Shown: piece by piece, positions 8,023 through 18,744 of the stretch | Layout: every line of letters starts with the position of its first letter | How positions within the stretch are numbered: position 1 is the first letter of the stretch | From: Alphaproteobacteria bacterium | GTDB taxonomy: Bacteria > Pseudomonadota > Alphaproteobacteria > Sphingomonadales > Sphingomonadaceae | DNA length: 27,706 nucleotides | Reading direction: 5' to 3' | Assembly (NCBI GenBank): GCA_005882415.1 | Contig: VBAE01000267.1 | Coordinates: 1 to 27,706 of the forward strand | The notes under the pieces: model-generated | What the model was told of the DNA's origin: nothing | What the model saw: the letters and a program-made list of their open reading frames with translations, nothing else | Databases searched by the model: none | Translations under genes and position numbers: made by a program

Positions 8023-9699
8023 ATGGATTTCAAGCCGGACGTGATCGTCGTCGGCTCCGGCGTCGGGGGCAGCATGGCCGCATATGCGCTCGGCAAGGCC
8101 GGCGTGAAGGTGGCGATCTACGAGGCCGGGCGCCATTACGACCCGGAAGCCGAAACGCCGATGATGAACTGGGACCGGGAGGCGCCGCTGCGCGCTGTAG
8201 GCACCCCGGACAAGCCCTTCGGCTATTATGACGCGACGGTGGACGGCGGCTGGGAAGTGCCCGGCGAGCCCTACACCGTCGCGGAAGGCTCGAACTTCAA
8301 ATGGTGGCGCTCGCGCATGCTCGGCGGGCGGACCAACCATTGGGCGCGCCACGTCCCCCGCTTCGGCCCCCTAGACTTCAAGCCCTACAGCCGCGATGGC
8401 CGCGGCTTTGACTGGCCGATCGGCTATGAGGAGCTGAAGCCCTGGTACGACCGCTCCGAAAAATTGATGGGGGTGATCGGCGAGAATATCGACCTCCCCA
8501 ACGTCCCCCATTCCCCACCCGGCGTGCGCCAGCCGCCGCCGGTGCCGCGGGTTCCGGAGCTTCTGCTGAAAGCCGCCTGCGACGAGATGCACATTCCCTG
8601 CACCGCCCCGCCCCGCGCCGTCATCACCCGGCCGATCGACGGTCGCCAGGCCTGTTTCTACGCCAGCCCCTGCGAGCGCGGCTGCGCGATCCGCGCCAAT
8701 TTCCAGGCGGTGACGGTGCTCCTTCCCCCCGCCCTCGCCACCGGCAACGTCCGAGTCACCACCGATGCGATGGTCGCCGAGGTTCTGGTTGGCAAGGACG
8801 GCCGCGCGAACGGCATCCGCTATATCGACAAGAAGACCGGCCAATGGCGCGAGGCCCGGGCCAAAGCGGTGATCCTCGCCGCAAGCGCGTGCGAGACCGC
8901 ACGCATCCTGCTCAACTCCAAGTCCGGCGGCCTCGCCAACGGCAGCGGCCAGGTGGGGCGCAACCTCACCGACACGGTCGGCCTCGGCATCGGCGCCCGC
9001 GTCCCCGCGCTCGAGGGCCGGCCGCGCTACAATGAGGACGGCATCTCCTTCGCCCATGTCTACATGCCCTGGTGGCTCGACCATGCGCATAAGGAATTGG
9101 GCTTCCCGCGGGGCTATCATATCGAAGTGTGGGGCGACTGGACCAAGCATCCCGGCATGGGCATCGGCTGGAACGCGAACTGGTATGACGGCTTCGGGCA
9201 TGGCCTTCGCGACCATATGCGGCGGACCTTCGGGTCGATCGTCGGGATGGCCGGGCGGGGCGAGATGATCCCGAACGACGATTGCTATTGCGAGGTCGAC
9301 CCCGCCGCCAACGACCGCTGGGGGATTCCCGTCCTCCGCTTCCACTGGAAATGGTCGGAGCACGAGCTCGCCCAGGCCGAGCATATGAGGAAGACGATGC
9401 TCGCCATCTACGACCGGATCGGGGCCAAGCTGCTCAACCCCTCCGACGCCGAAGGGCCGGCGAAGATCAGCGCCGGCGGCGAGATGATCCACGAGCTCGG
9501 CACCGCGCGGATGGGCGCGAGCGCCAGGGACTCGGTGGTCGACAGCTATGGCAGCACCTGGGACGTGCCGGGCCTGTGGCTGATGGACGGATCGGTGCTC
9601 CCCTCAAACCCGGACAAGAATCCGACATTGAGCATCATGGCGCTCGCCTGGCGCGGGAGCGTCGAGATGCTGAAGCGTTCGAAGGGAGGCCGGGCATGA
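8023..9699 (+). CDS. GMC family FAD oxidoreductase, copy 1 (glycoside/sugar dehydrogenase type)
   Basis: The 558-residue flavoprotein has the FAD-binding VVGSGVGG (9-16), MLGGRTNHW (99-107), a Cys cluster CFYASPCERGC (Cys211, 217, 221) typical of this GMC branch, and the catalytic His490 in MIHELGTARMG with Asn533 in NPDKNPTLS. ATG 8023 is chosen because AAGGGGAG lies just ahead of it. There is no signal peptide; it overlaps by ATGA the next gene, whose product has a Tat signal. In characterised glucoside 3-dehydrogenases and related gluconate/sorbitol dehydrogenases the small subunit carries the GMC subunit to the periplasm. It probably oxidises a sugar hydroxyl, plausibly C3 of a glycoside (inference). 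Only 61 bases separate it from the divergent DUF1080 gene, so they share a promoter region. Confidence 0.92.
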   Translation: MDFKPDVIVVGSGVGGSMAAYALGKAGVKVAIYEAGRHYDPEAETPMMNWDREAPLRAVGTPDKPFGYYDATVDGGWEVPGEPYTVAEGSNFKWWRSRMLGGRTNHWARHVPRFGPLDFKPYSRDGRGFDWPIGYEELKPWYDRSEKLMGVIGENIDLPNVPHSPPGVRQPPPVPRVPELLLKAACDEMHIPCTAPPRAVITRPIDGRQACFYASPCERGCAIRANFQAVTVLLPPALATGNVRVTTDAMVAEVLVGKDGRANGIRYIDKKTGQWREARAKAVILAASACETARILLNSKSGGLANGSGQVGRNLTDTVGLGIGARVPALEGRPRYNEDGISFAHVYMPWWLDHAHKELGFPRGYHIEVWGDWTKHPGMGIGWNANWYDGFGHGLRDHMRRTFGSIVGMAGRGEMIPNDDCYCEVDPAANDRWGIPVLRFHWKWSEHELAQAEHMRKTMLAIYDRIGAKLLNPSDAEGPAKISAGGEMIHELGTARMGASARDSVVDSYGSTWDVPGLWLMDGSVLPSNPDKNPTLSIMALAWRGSVEMLKRSKGGRA

Positions 9700-10286
9700 G
9701 CGAGCAAGGCTTCACCGTCGACCGGCGGGTGACTTTGAAATGGCTGTTCGGGGCGATCGCAGCCTCGGGCGTTCCGCTGCAGGGCGCCTATGCCGCCGCG
9801 GCGCCGGCACCCTGGCCGGTCGGGACGCCCGCGAAGATCGACGCGCCGGGCTACGGCACCGATCCCAAGATGCTCGAGCCGGTAGTGCCCTGGCCCAAGA
9901 CGGCGCCGAGTGCGGTGGGCATCGAGCACTTCATCGACGAATGGGTGAGTGCCCCCTATCCGGACCAGGCCGCCGACCGGGCGATCCTCCTCGCTGGCTT
10001 CGAGTGGGTCGAAGCAGAGGCGAAGGCGCGGCACGGCAAGGGCTATGCGGCGCTGGACGAGGGGCCGCGGGCTACGATCCTCTCCGACGCCGCGCGGGGA
10101 GGCGGCCGCCTCTTCCTCGACCGGATGAAGTTCCTCACCACCGGCGCTTATTACACCAGCGAGGCGGGCATCGAGGAACTCGGCTATATCGGCAACACGG
10201 CCCTGGACGGCGACTATCCGGGGCCGACGCCGGAAGCCTTCGCCCATCTCGATCGGGTCCTCGCCACCCTCAACCTCAAACGTTAG
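9696..10286 (+). CDS. Gluconate 2-dehydrogenase subunit 3-like protein, copy 1 (Tat-exported small subunit)
   Basis: The 196-residue protein begins with a Tat-like signal (DRRVTLKWLFGAIAASGVPL, residues 9-28). GYGTDPKMLEPVVPWPK and VGIEHFIDEWVSAPYPDQ are typical of the family, which escorts and activates the GMC partner. It overlaps the GMC gene by ATGA. Between VPWPKT (to residue 69) and APSAVGIEHF the family normally has a helix of the type LALVAALADxILPAD; here it is absent, although the reading frame is kept. I infer an in-frame loss of roughly 20-30 codons near position 9900. The second copy at 15976-16515 still has the equivalent sequence (FTPAQFAVLAEVADIMIP). Confidence 0.85.
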   Translation: MSEQGFTVDRRVTLKWLFGAIAASGVPLQGAYAAAAPAPWPVGTPAKIDAPGYGTDPKMLEPVVPWPKTAPSAVGIEHFIDEWVSAPYPDQAADRAILLAGFEWVEAEAKARHGKGYAALDEGPRATILSDAARGGGRLFLDRMKFLTTGAYYTSEAGIEELGYIGNTALDGDYPGPTPEAFAHLDRVLATLNLKR

Positions 10287-10294
10287 GTCCTTTC

Positions 10295-11701
10295 ATGAGC
10301 GACTTCCCCCTCTCCCGCCGGACCTTCATCGGAAGCGCCGCCGCTTTGGCCGCAGTGCCGGGCACCGCGCTCGGCAAGATGCGCAAGCTGAAGCCGAGCG
10401 ACACGGTCAACGTCGCGGTCATCGGCGCGGGCGGGATGGGCTCGAACAACGCCGCCGCGCTCACCAGCCAGAACATCGTTGCAATCTGCGACGTCGACCT
10501 CGCTCATGTCGCCGCGTCCCTGCGCGACAAGGACGGCACCCTCCGCCCGGACCGGCAGGCGCTGAAGGATGCCTACGACAAGGCCGCCAAGCACAGCGAC
10601 TACCGCCGCATGTTCGATACGCAGAAGGACATCGACGCGGTCGTCATCGCAACGCCCGACCACCACCACGCAGTAGCCGCGAAGATGGCCATGGAACGGG
10701 GCATCCACGTCTATGTCCAGAAGCCGCTGACCTACACCATCCACGAGGGCCGCGTGCTCCTCGATCTCGCCCGCAAGAACCCGAAGCTGGTCACCCAAAT
10801 GGGCAACCAGGGGCATTCGGGCGACGACGGCCGCCGCGCCGTCGAGCTGATCCGGGGCGGCGCGATCGGGACTGTGCGCGAGGTCCATGTCTGGACCAAC
10901 CGCCCGGTCTGGCCGCAGGGCATTGCCCGGCCGGCGCCGGTTGCGACCCCGGCAAGCCTCGACTGGGAAATATGGCGGGGGCCGGCCCCGGTCGGCTGGG
11001 GCTATCACCCGGATTACGCCCATTTCAACTGGCGCGGCTGGGTCCCGTTCGGCTCCGGCGCGCTCGGCGACATGGGCGCGCACCTCATAGACTTCCCGGT
11101 CTGGGCGCTGGGGCCGGGCCTCCCGACCCGCGTCGAGACCCGCCATTCCCCCTGGGGCGGCGACACCAACCCCTGGGACGGCCGCGGCCCCGACGAATTG
11201 GGCAGCTACCCCCTCGCAAGCGTCACCCATTACGAGTTCGGCAACGCCAAAGGCGGGCCGGTGCGGATGACCTGGTATGATGGCGGTTTGATGCCGCCGA
11301 CCCCTCTGGGCCTTCCGGCGGGCGCGCGGATGGATCCGGGCGGCGGCGTCCTCTACGTCGGCGACAAGGGCATGCTGATGCACGAGACCTACGGCTCCAA
11401 GCCGACCCTGATCGGCGAGGGGGTCGCGGAGCGGGCGGCGGCGATCCCGCAGTCCCTGCCCCGGATCCAGGGCGGCATCGGCGGCCACGAGATGAACTGG
11501 ATTCGCGCCATACGCGGCGAGGAGGCGATCTCGAACCCGTTCGAGGTTGCGGTGCCGCTGACCGAGACGATGAATCTCGGCATCGTCGCCCTGAAGGCCG
11601 AACAACCGATCGAATATGACGGCGCAGCAGGGCGGATAACCAACGTAGCCGACGCCAATCAATTTCTGACCCGCGAATACCGCGCAGGCTGGGAGTTGTG
11701 A
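10295..11701 (+). CDS. Tat-exported Gfo/Idh/MocA family oxidoreductase
   Basis: The 468-residue protein begins with a clear Tat signal, SRRTFIGSAAALAAVPGTALG (residues 7-27). The NAD(P)-binding AVIGAGGMG (41-49) is followed by ATPDHHHA, the catalytic-type Lys143 in VQKPLTY and His263 in GDMGAHLID. The C-terminal half matches the bacterial type with GPAPVGWGYHPDY. Exported members work with tightly held cofactor in the periplasm, either as oxidoreductases or, in the related GH109 group, as NAD-dependent glycosidases. It is third in the operon after the GMC pair (8-base gap), so its substrate is probably the same sugar or its oxidised form. Which reaction it performs is not settled. Confidence 0.9.
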   Translation: MSDFPLSRRTFIGSAAALAAVPGTALGKMRKLKPSDTVNVAVIGAGGMGSNNAAALTSQNIVAICDVDLAHVAASLRDKDGTLRPDRQALKDAYDKAAKHSDYRRMFDTQKDIDAVVIATPDHHHAVAAKMAMERGIHVYVQKPLTYTIHEGRVLLDLARKNPKLVTQMGNQGHSGDDGRRAVELIRGGAIGTVREVHVWTNRPVWPQGIARPAPVATPASLDWEIWRGPAPVGWGYHPDYAHFNWRGWVPFGSGALGDMGAHLIDFPVWALGPGLPTRVETRHSPWGGDTNPWDGRGPDELGSYPLASVTHYEFGNAKGGPVRMTWYDGGLMPPTPLGLPAGARMDPGGGVLYVGDKGMLMHETYGSKPTLIGEGVAERAAAIPQSLPRIQGGIGGHEMNWIRAIRGEEAISNPFEVAVPLTETMNLGIVALKAEQPIEYDGAAGRITNVADANQFLTREYRAGWEL

Positions 11702-11706
11702 CCTAG

Positions 11707-11792
11707 CCGTCATTGCGAGCGAAGCGAAGCAATCCAGTGCAGCCTCGGACGCAGACTGGATTGCCGCGTCGCTTCGCTCCTCGCAATGACGG
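11707..11792. repeat. 86-bp palindromic repeat (GTCATTGCGAG family), copy 1
   Basis: The ends are CCGTCATTGCGAG and CTCGCAATGACGG, an imperfect dyad with a 32-base left arm, a 16-base loop and a 38-base right arm. Both arms include the core AATCCAGT/ACTGGATT. It fills almost all the space between the convergent Gfo/Idh/MocA and PQQ enzyme genes (stops at 11701 and 11799). A second 86-base copy in the opposite orientation lies at 17418-17503. No gene is encoded. It may be an immobile MITE-like element or a two-way terminator. Confidence 0.85.
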
Positions 11793-11798
11793 TGCCCG

Positions 11799-13874
<2,076 letters not shown>

Positions 13875-14321
13875 TTACTGAACCTTGCTGAGGAGCTCGC
13901 CCATCTTCTTCTTGCCGAGGCCGGGCACGGTCGCGGCACCCGCCGCCGCCTGCACCCTGTTGCTCGCCGCGCCGACCTGGACGAGGCCGACCATGCCCAT
14001 GCCCGCATGCGGCAAGCACTTGTACCCATAGAGCCCCGACTTGGCGAAGCGGACCACCAATTCCTCGTTGATCTTGCCCTTGAACGGCGTCGCGCCGGCC
14101 GGGAGCATTCCGGGCAGGCTCTCGGCATTATGGCCCTTGTCGGCGGGGACGAAGCGGACGGTGTCGCCCGGCGCCACCTTCACGAACGCCGGCTCAAACA
14201 CCATCAGCTTGCCGTCGCTGCCCTTGTTCAGCATCTTCACCTGATATTCCTTGGCGCCTGCCGGAGCGGCGGCGGCGAGGAGGCCGGCGGCAACCAGCGC
14301 GGCGCGATAAGCATACTTCAT
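13875..14321 (-). CDS. Pseudoazurin-like type I blue copper protein
   Basis: The 148-residue protein has a signal peptide (residues 1-23, ending PAGA). All four type I copper ligands are present: His64 in KGHNAE, Cys102 and His105 in GYKCLPH, and Met110 in AGMGM, the exact spacing of pseudoazurins. A C-terminal extension of some 30 residues (AGAATVPGLGKKKMGELL) goes beyond the copper fold. It is a small periplasmic electron carrier. A good Shine-Dalgarno (TTAGGAGAGC) precedes it. It sits between a GMC oxidoreductase and a PQQ/heme enzyme in one operon, so it probably carries electrons from one or both towards the respiratory chain (inference). Confidence 0.92.
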   Translation of the reverse strand: MKYAYRAALVAAGLLAAAAPAGAKEYQVKMLNKGSDGKLMVFEPAFVKVAPGDTVRFVPADKGHNAESLPGMLPAGATPFKGKINEELVVRFAKSGLYGYKCLPHAGMGMVGLVQVGAASNRVQAAAGAATVPGLGKKKMGELLSKVQ

Positions 14322-14340
14322 CTTTAGCTCTCCTAAGTCT

Positions 14341-15966
14341 TCAGATCCGGCCTTCGCGTAGGAACTGTACGGCGAAATTCGCGCCCCTCGCCGACATCGC
14401 CATGTAGCTCAGCGACGGGTTCTGGCAGCCGCTCGAGGCCATGCACGCCCCGTCGGTTACGAACAGGTTCGGCACGTCATGGGCCTGGTTGTACTTGTTC
14501 AGCACCGAGGTCTTAGGGTCCCTCCCCATATGGGCGGTCCCCATCTCGTGGATGCCGAGGCCGAGGCCGCCATAATGTTTGTTGACGTAGATGTCGGTGC
14601 AGCCCGCCCTTTCCAGCATCTCCTTCGCATCGGCCTGGAGCCGGGCGATCATCTTCTTCTCATTGTCGCCCAGCGCGCAGTCGATATGGACGAGCGGAAT
14701 GCCCCATTTGTCGGTCTTGGTCGGGTGGAGTGTGACGCGGTTGGTCGGCCTCGGAAGCATCTCGCCGAAGCCGCCCATGCCGAGCCGCCACGGCCCCGGC
14801 GCTCGGAGCCCCGCCTTGAACTCGGCACCGACTCCCGGCTGGCTGACGCCCCGCCGCCAATTGTCGCGCATCACCCCGCCCTGGAAGCCGTAGCCTCGGA
14901 CGAAATCCTCGGCCGGTTCGGTGACGTTGCGGTAGCGCGGAATGTAGAAGCCGTTCGGCCGCCGCCCATGATGGTAATGGCCCTCGAAGCCCGGATAGGT
15001 CCCCCCGGCGCCGAGGCCGCTCAGATGGTCCATCAGATAGCGCCCGACCGCGTCGGAGCGGTTGGCGAGGCCGGTCGGGAAGGCTTCGGACTTCGAATTG
15101 AGCAGGATCTGCGCGGTCGGGATGGTCGAGGCGCAGAGGAACACGACCTTCGCCTCGTAGGTCCGGCCCTGCTTGGTGTTGGCGTCGATCACCCGAACGC
15201 CCGTCGCCTTGCCGGTCTTGGGATCGTAGACGATCGAATGGACGATGGAATCGGTGACGATCGTCAGATTCCCCGTCCGCTCCGCCGCCGGCAGAGTCGC
15301 GCTGAGGCTGGAGAAATAGGAGCCGAACGAGCAGCCGCGCTCGCACAGCGACCGGTATTGGCAGGAGATCCGCCCGAGCTCCTCATGGTGCGGCTGGGCC
15401 TTGGTGAGATGCGCGCAGCGGCCGATGATCAGCTTCCTCGTCGGCCACGCCGCCTCGAGCTTCTCCTTGAAGTCCTTCTCCGTCCCGGTCAGCTCCATCG
15501 GCGGCAGGAACTGGCCGTCCGGGAGCTGCGGCAAGCCCTCGGTCGATCCGGAGATTCCGGCGAAATGTTCGACATGGTCGTACCAGGGCGCCATGTCCTC
15601 ATAGCGGATCGGCCAGTCCGAGCCGTGCCCGTCCTTCAAGTTCGCCTCGAAGTCCATCGGCGACAGCCGGTAGGACTGGCGCGCCCACATCAGCGACCGC
15701 CCGCCGAGATGGTAGCCGCGGATCCACATGAAGGGCTTCCCCTCCTCCACCGAATAAGGATGGTCGGAATCGCGGACCCAGAAATGCTTGTTGGCGGTCG
15801 AGAAGGCGTAGCATTGCTCCCAGGGCGACAACGAGTCGGTGTAGTCGGCGCCATGCTCGATATGCTGGCCGCGTTCGATGACGAGCGTCTTCAGCCCCTT
15901 CTCGGTCAGCTCCTTGGCCGCCCAGCCCCCGCTCATCCCGGAGCCGACCACGATCGCGTCGAACAT
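14341..15966 (-). CDS. GMC family FAD oxidoreductase, copy 2
   Basis: The 541-residue protein has the FAD motif IVVGSGMSGG (5-14), HLGGRSLMWARQ (86-97), the Cys cluster CQYRSLCERGC (Cys202, 208, 212), catalytic His473 in GIHEMGTAHMG and Asn516 in CQNPSLSYMAM. It belongs to the same GMC branch as the gene at 8023-9699 but differs at most positions, so it is a distinct enzyme rather than a recent duplicate. It has no signal peptide and probably leaves the cytoplasm with the Tat-signalled subunit encoded nine bases upstream. GGGGGAAAT lies ahead of its ATG. The 19-base gap to pseudoazurin keeps it in one operon. The substrate is likely a sugar, glycoside or polyol. Confidence 0.92.
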   Translation of the reverse strand: MFDAIVVGSGMSGGWAAKELTEKGLKTLVIERGQHIEHGADYTDSLSPWEQCYAFSTANKHFWVRDSDHPYSVEEGKPFMWIRGYHLGGRSLMWARQSYRLSPMDFEANLKDGHGSDWPIRYEDMAPWYDHVEHFAGISGSTEGLPQLPDGQFLPPMELTGTEKDFKEKLEAAWPTRKLIIGRCAHLTKAQPHHEELGRISCQYRSLCERGCSFGSYFSSLSATLPAAERTGNLTIVTDSIVHSIVYDPKTGKATGVRVIDANTKQGRTYEAKVVFLCASTIPTAQILLNSKSEAFPTGLANRSDAVGRYLMDHLSGLGAGGTYPGFEGHYHHGRRPNGFYIPRYRNVTEPAEDFVRGYGFQGGVMRDNWRRGVSQPGVGAEFKAGLRAPGPWRLGMGGFGEMLPRPTNRVTLHPTKTDKWGIPLVHIDCALGDNEKKMIARLQADAKEMLERAGCTDIYVNKHYGGLGLGIHEMGTAHMGRDPKTSVLNKYNQAHDVPNLFVTDGACMASSGCQNPSLSYMAMSARGANFAVQFLREGRI

Positions 15967-15975
15967 ATTTCCCCC

Positions 15976-16515
15976 TTATGCTGCCCAGGCGCGCGTATCG
16001 GCGGTGACTTCGGTCCACGGCTCCCACTTGCCGGGGATGAGCTCGTAGCGAAGCTCCTTGGTCGCCCCGGCCTCGGAGAGATAATAAAGCGTCAGCACCA
16101 GCTCCTTGAACCGGACATAGGCCGGGTCCCAGGCCTTGAGCTTGTCGGCATCCAATTTGCGCACCAGCGCCGGCCGCTCCGCCGCGGGAAGCGAGAGCAG
16201 CCCCGCCCCGCCGATCTCGTCGATCAAAGCCCGGAACTGCGCCTGGTGCTGGGGCGAGGCCCAGTTGGTCATCAGCGAGTCGAACGCCTCCGGCACACCC
16301 GCATCCTTCGCACCCGGCGTGTCGGTACGCGGGATCATGATGTCGGCGACTTCCGCGAGCACCGCGAATTGCGCAGGGGTGAAGAAGCGCTTCGCCGGAG
16401 CATCGGCGGCGAGCGCGATGTCGGGCAGCCCCGCGACGCTCCCGCCGACCAGCAGGATCGCGCTTCGAATCAGCGTCCGGCGATCCAGCGCCGGAAGGCC
16501 GCTCAAGCTGTTCAT
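15976..16515 (-). CDS. Gluconate 2-dehydrogenase subunit 3-like protein, copy 2 (Tat-exported small subunit)
   Basis: The 179-residue protein starts at ATG 16515 after an AGAGGG Shine-Dalgarno. LDRRTLIRSAILLVGGSVAG is a Tat-type signal. The family core follows: RFFTPAQFAVLAEVADIMIPRTDTPGAKDAGV, then SPQHQAQFRALIDEIG and YYLSEAGATKELRYELIPGKWEPW near the end. It is the first gene of a four-gene minus-strand operon (small subunit, GMC, pseudoazurin, PQQ/heme enzyme) and should form a complex with the GMC protein. The order is small subunit first, the reverse of copy 1. It looks intact. Confidence 0.88.
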   Translation of the reverse strand: MNSLSGLPALDRRTLIRSAILLVGGSVAGLPDIALAADAPAKRFFTPAQFAVLAEVADIMIPRTDTPGAKDAGVPEAFDSLMTNWASPQHQAQFRALIDEIGGAGLLSLPAAERPALVRKLDADKLKAWDPAYVRFKELVLTLYYLSEAGATKELRYELIPGKWEPWTEVTADTRAWAA

Positions 16516-16536
16516 GGCCCTCTCCCCGGCTTCTCT

Positions 16537-16550
16537 TGTTAGCGATATCA
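16537..16550. promoter_or_regulatory. Candidate LacI/XylR-family operator in the divergent promoter region
   Basis: TGTTAGCGATATCA matches 12 of 14 positions of the palindrome TGTTAGCGCTAACA bound by several LacI-family sugar repressors of Caulobacter and Xanthomonas type. It lies in the 129-base space between the small-subunit operon (minus, start 16515) and the ThuA-like gene (plus, start 16645). On the minus strand a TTGAAA (16567-16562) is placed so that a -10 box would fall inside the site, which would suit repression. No regulator gene is in the window. Confidence 0.45.
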
Positions 16551-16644
16551 TAATAAGGAGTTTCAACACTGTCCAGCCGAGGCGCCGCGGAGGCGTCGGA
16601 GTTTCGGCTGATTATTCAAAGGCTTGCCGAGGGGAGCAAATGTG

Positions 16645-17406
16645 ATGGTTAGATTGGGCCGGATGCTGTCGCTGATCGCGGCGCTCGCCTTCGCGCTTGC
16701 GCTTGGCGGGAGCGCCGCGCGCGCCGCAGGGCAGCAGAAGAGGGTGCTGCTCTTCTCGCATTCCACCGGCTACCGCCACGCCTCGATCGAGCCCGGAATC
16801 GCCGCCATCCGAGCCCTCGGCGCCCGCGAAAAACTGGTGATCGTCCCCAGCGAAGACCCGAACGTCTTCACCGCCGCCGGCCTCAAGGGCTTCGACGCCA
16901 TCGTCCTCCTCAGCACCAGCACCGACCCGAAGAAGCCCGAATCGGAATGGTTCGTGGGCGAGCGGCGCACCGCGCTCCAGGATTTCGTCCACCGCGGCGG
17001 CGGCATCGTCGCCATCCACGCAGCCTCGGACTCGCACTACAACTGGCCCTGGTACGGACGGATGATCGGCGGCCACTTCGCCCGCCATCCGCAGGGCACC
17101 CCCACCGGCACGGTCCGGGTCGTCGACCGCAACCACCGCGCCACCCGCGGCCTCCCCGCCACCATGCGCCGCACCGACGAATGGTATTATTTCGACGATT
17201 ACGACCCCGAGGCGCACCTCCTCCTCTCCATCGACCCCGCCTCCATCGGCGAGGCCGACGTCAACCCGAACCCCGTCTCCTGGGCCCACGAATTCGAAGG
17301 CGGCCGAGTGTTCTACACGGCGATGGGGCATACGGCGGAGAGCTACGCCGACAAGGACTTCCTGAACCACCTGGCCGGTGGCCTGGCGTGGGTGATGAAG
17401 AAGTAG
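16645..17406 (+). CDS. ThuA-like domain protein (glutamine-amidotransferase-like fold), secreted
   Basis: The 253-residue protein begins with a signal peptide (residues 1-28, LIAALAFALALGGSAARA). RVLLFSHSTGYRHASI (33-48), FDAIVLLST, GGGIVAIHAASDS (118-130), DEWYYFDDYDP and GRVFYTAMGHTAESY are the conserved stretches of the ThuA family. The fold resembles class I glutamine amidotransferases. In rhizobia ThuA acts with the Gfo/Idh/MocA protein ThuB in making or using 3-keto-trehalose and related keto-disaccharides, and ThuA-like genes often accompany DUF1080 genes. ATG 16645 is chosen for the GAGGGGAGC seven bases upstream. It is alone on its strand and divergent from the GMC-2 operon. Confidence 0.85.
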   Translation: MVRLGRMLSLIAALAFALALGGSAARAAGQQKRVLLFSHSTGYRHASIEPGIAAIRALGAREKLVIVPSEDPNVFTAAGLKGFDAIVLLSTSTDPKKPESEWFVGERRTALQDFVHRGGGIVAIHAASDSHYNWPWYGRMIGGHFARHPQGTPTGTVRVVDRNHRATRGLPATMRRTDEWYYFDDYDPEAHLLLSIDPASIGEADVNPNPVSWAHEFEGGRVFYTAMGHTAESYADKDFLNHLAGGLAWVMKK

Positions 17407-17417
17407 TCGCTAGAGCA

Positions 17418-17503
17418 CCGTCATTGCGAGGAGCGAAGCGACGCGGCAATCCAGTGGGCCTCAGAGGCCGTACTGGATTGCTTCGCTTCGCTCGCAATGA
17501 CGG
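17418..17503. repeat. 86-bp palindromic repeat (GTCATTGCGAG family), copy 2, opposite orientation
   Basis: The left arm here (with GAGGAGCGAAGCGACGCGGC) is the reverse complement of the right arm of the copy at 11707-11792, and the right arm mirrors that copy's left arm. So the two are full-length copies in opposite orientation, differing essentially in the 16-base loop. It again lies between convergent genes, 11 bases after the ThuA-like stop and 3 bases before the MFS transporter stop. Confidence 0.85.
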
Positions 17504-17506
17504 CCG

Positions 17507-18715
17507 TTACGCGACAGCCGCCGCCTTCACCCCACGGTCCCGGAAGATCACCAAAAACACCACCGCCGTCACCGCCGCAAACCCCGCGGGCAAAAGCCAG
17601 AAGCTGCGCCAGTCGGTGCCGCCTTCGGCGGTCCCGACCTGCACCAAATTCGCGACGTTGCTCCCGATCAGATAGCCCACCCCCCAGGTCATCAGCGCCA
17701 GGAACGACTGCGCCCTGCTCCGAGCCTCCGCCGAAAAGCGTATCCCGACCCAGATCGTCGCCGCGACGAAGACGAAGTCGAAGCCGACCCCGTGCAGCGC
17801 CAGCCCGAGATAGATGAGCGGCTCGATCGGCCCCTCGGCGGTGAAGCCATAAGCGAAGATCACATAGCGTACCGCCCAGGCCGCCATGCCGACGAACAGC
17901 ACGCCCTTGATCCCGACCCAGCGGAAGAACAAAGGCAGGAGCAGCAGGAAGCCCACTTCCGACACCTGGCCGATGGTCTGGATCGCCGCCGGGTCCTTCA
18001 TCCCGATCTGGTCGAGGAAGGGGTTGGCGTAGACGTTGTAGAAGGAGAAGGGGATCATCATCAGGCTCGAGCAGACGATCAAGGTCCAGAAGCTCCGGTC
18101 CGAATTGCGGATCGCGTCGAGCCCGAGCAGCGCCCCCAGCGACACCGGCCCCCGCTCAGCCCCCGGAGCTGTGTTGGGCAGCGTGAAAGCGTAGAGCCCG
18201 TAAGCGAGCGACACCCCGCCGGCGAGGTAGAGCGGCATCGCCGTCCGCTCCGCATCGCCCGGGAGCAGCTTGCCGACGATCAGGCCGGCGACGATCCAGC
18301 CGATCGTTCCGAACACGCGGATCGCAGGGAACTGCTTCTCGGTGTCTTGGAGCCGGCTCAGCGCCACCGAATTGGCGAGCGCGATGGTCGGCATGTAGGC
18401 GAGCAGCGCACCGAGGGTCGCGAAGAACATCACCCCCGCGTCGGCCCCCACCGCGGAGAGCAGGAACAGCAGCCCGCCCGAGAAGAGGTGAAGGATCCCG
18501 AGCACCTTCTCGGCCGAGAAATAACGGTCCGCGATCGCCCCGACGAAGAGCGGCGCGGCGATCGCCGCCCAGCCCTGCGCGGAATAGATCGTCCCCACCG
18601 AATCCCCGAGCCCGTGATGGGTGAGGTAGGTCGCGAACGGCACGAACCACGCGCCCCACACGAAATATTGCAGGAACATCATCAGCGACAAACGCGCCCT
18701 GATCCCGGTGTCCAT
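17507..18715 (-). CDS. MFS transporter of the nucleoside:H+ symporter (NupG-like) family
   Basis: The 402-residue, very hydrophobic protein should have about 12 membrane helices. RLSLMMFLQYFVWGAWFVPFATYL at the start, RYVIFAYG and GLALHGVGFDFVFVAATIWV are typical of the nucleoside:H+ symporter family rather than of sugar:H+ symporters of the XylE type. Members in sugar-utilisation clusters are thought to import sugars or nucleoside-like glycosides. It is the last gene of the minus-strand operon that also encodes a Gfo/Idh/MocA protein and sugar isomerases, so it probably brings their substrate into the cytoplasm (inference). A purine-rich Shine-Dalgarno (CGAGGGGGAGAAGAGG) precedes the ATG. 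Confidence 0.9.
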   Translation of the reverse strand: MDTGIRARLSLMMFLQYFVWGAWFVPFATYLTHHGLGDSVGTIYSAQGWAAIAAPLFVGAIADRYFSAEKVLGILHLFSGGLLFLLSAVGADAGVMFFATLGALLAYMPTIALANSVALSRLQDTEKQFPAIRVFGTIGWIVAGLIVGKLLPGDAERTAMPLYLAGGVSLAYGLYAFTLPNTAPGAERGPVSLGALLGLDAIRNSDRSFWTLIVCSSLMMIPFSFYNVYANPFLDQIGMKDPAAIQTIGQVSEVGFLLLLPLFFRWVGIKGVLFVGMAAWAVRYVIFAYGFTAEGPIEPLIYLGLALHGVGFDFVFVAATIWVGIRFSAEARSRAQSFLALMTWGVGYLIGSNVANLVQVGTAEGGTDWRSFWLLPAGFAAVTAVVFLVIFRDRGVKAAAVA

Positions 18716-18744
18716 CCTCTTCTCCCCCTCGGTTCTCTAGTTAT

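Noticed and set aside
11707..11792. CRISPR or insertion-sequence interpretation of the palindromic repeats
   Set aside because: There is no spacer-repeat array, no transposase gene, and the copies are single elements far apart.
14479..16542. 687-codon plus-strand open frame opposite GMC copy 2 and its small subunit
   Set aside because: It covers two real genes and the gap between them on the other strand, with low-complexity Arg/Gly/Ala-rich sequence; it is an artefact of codon bias.
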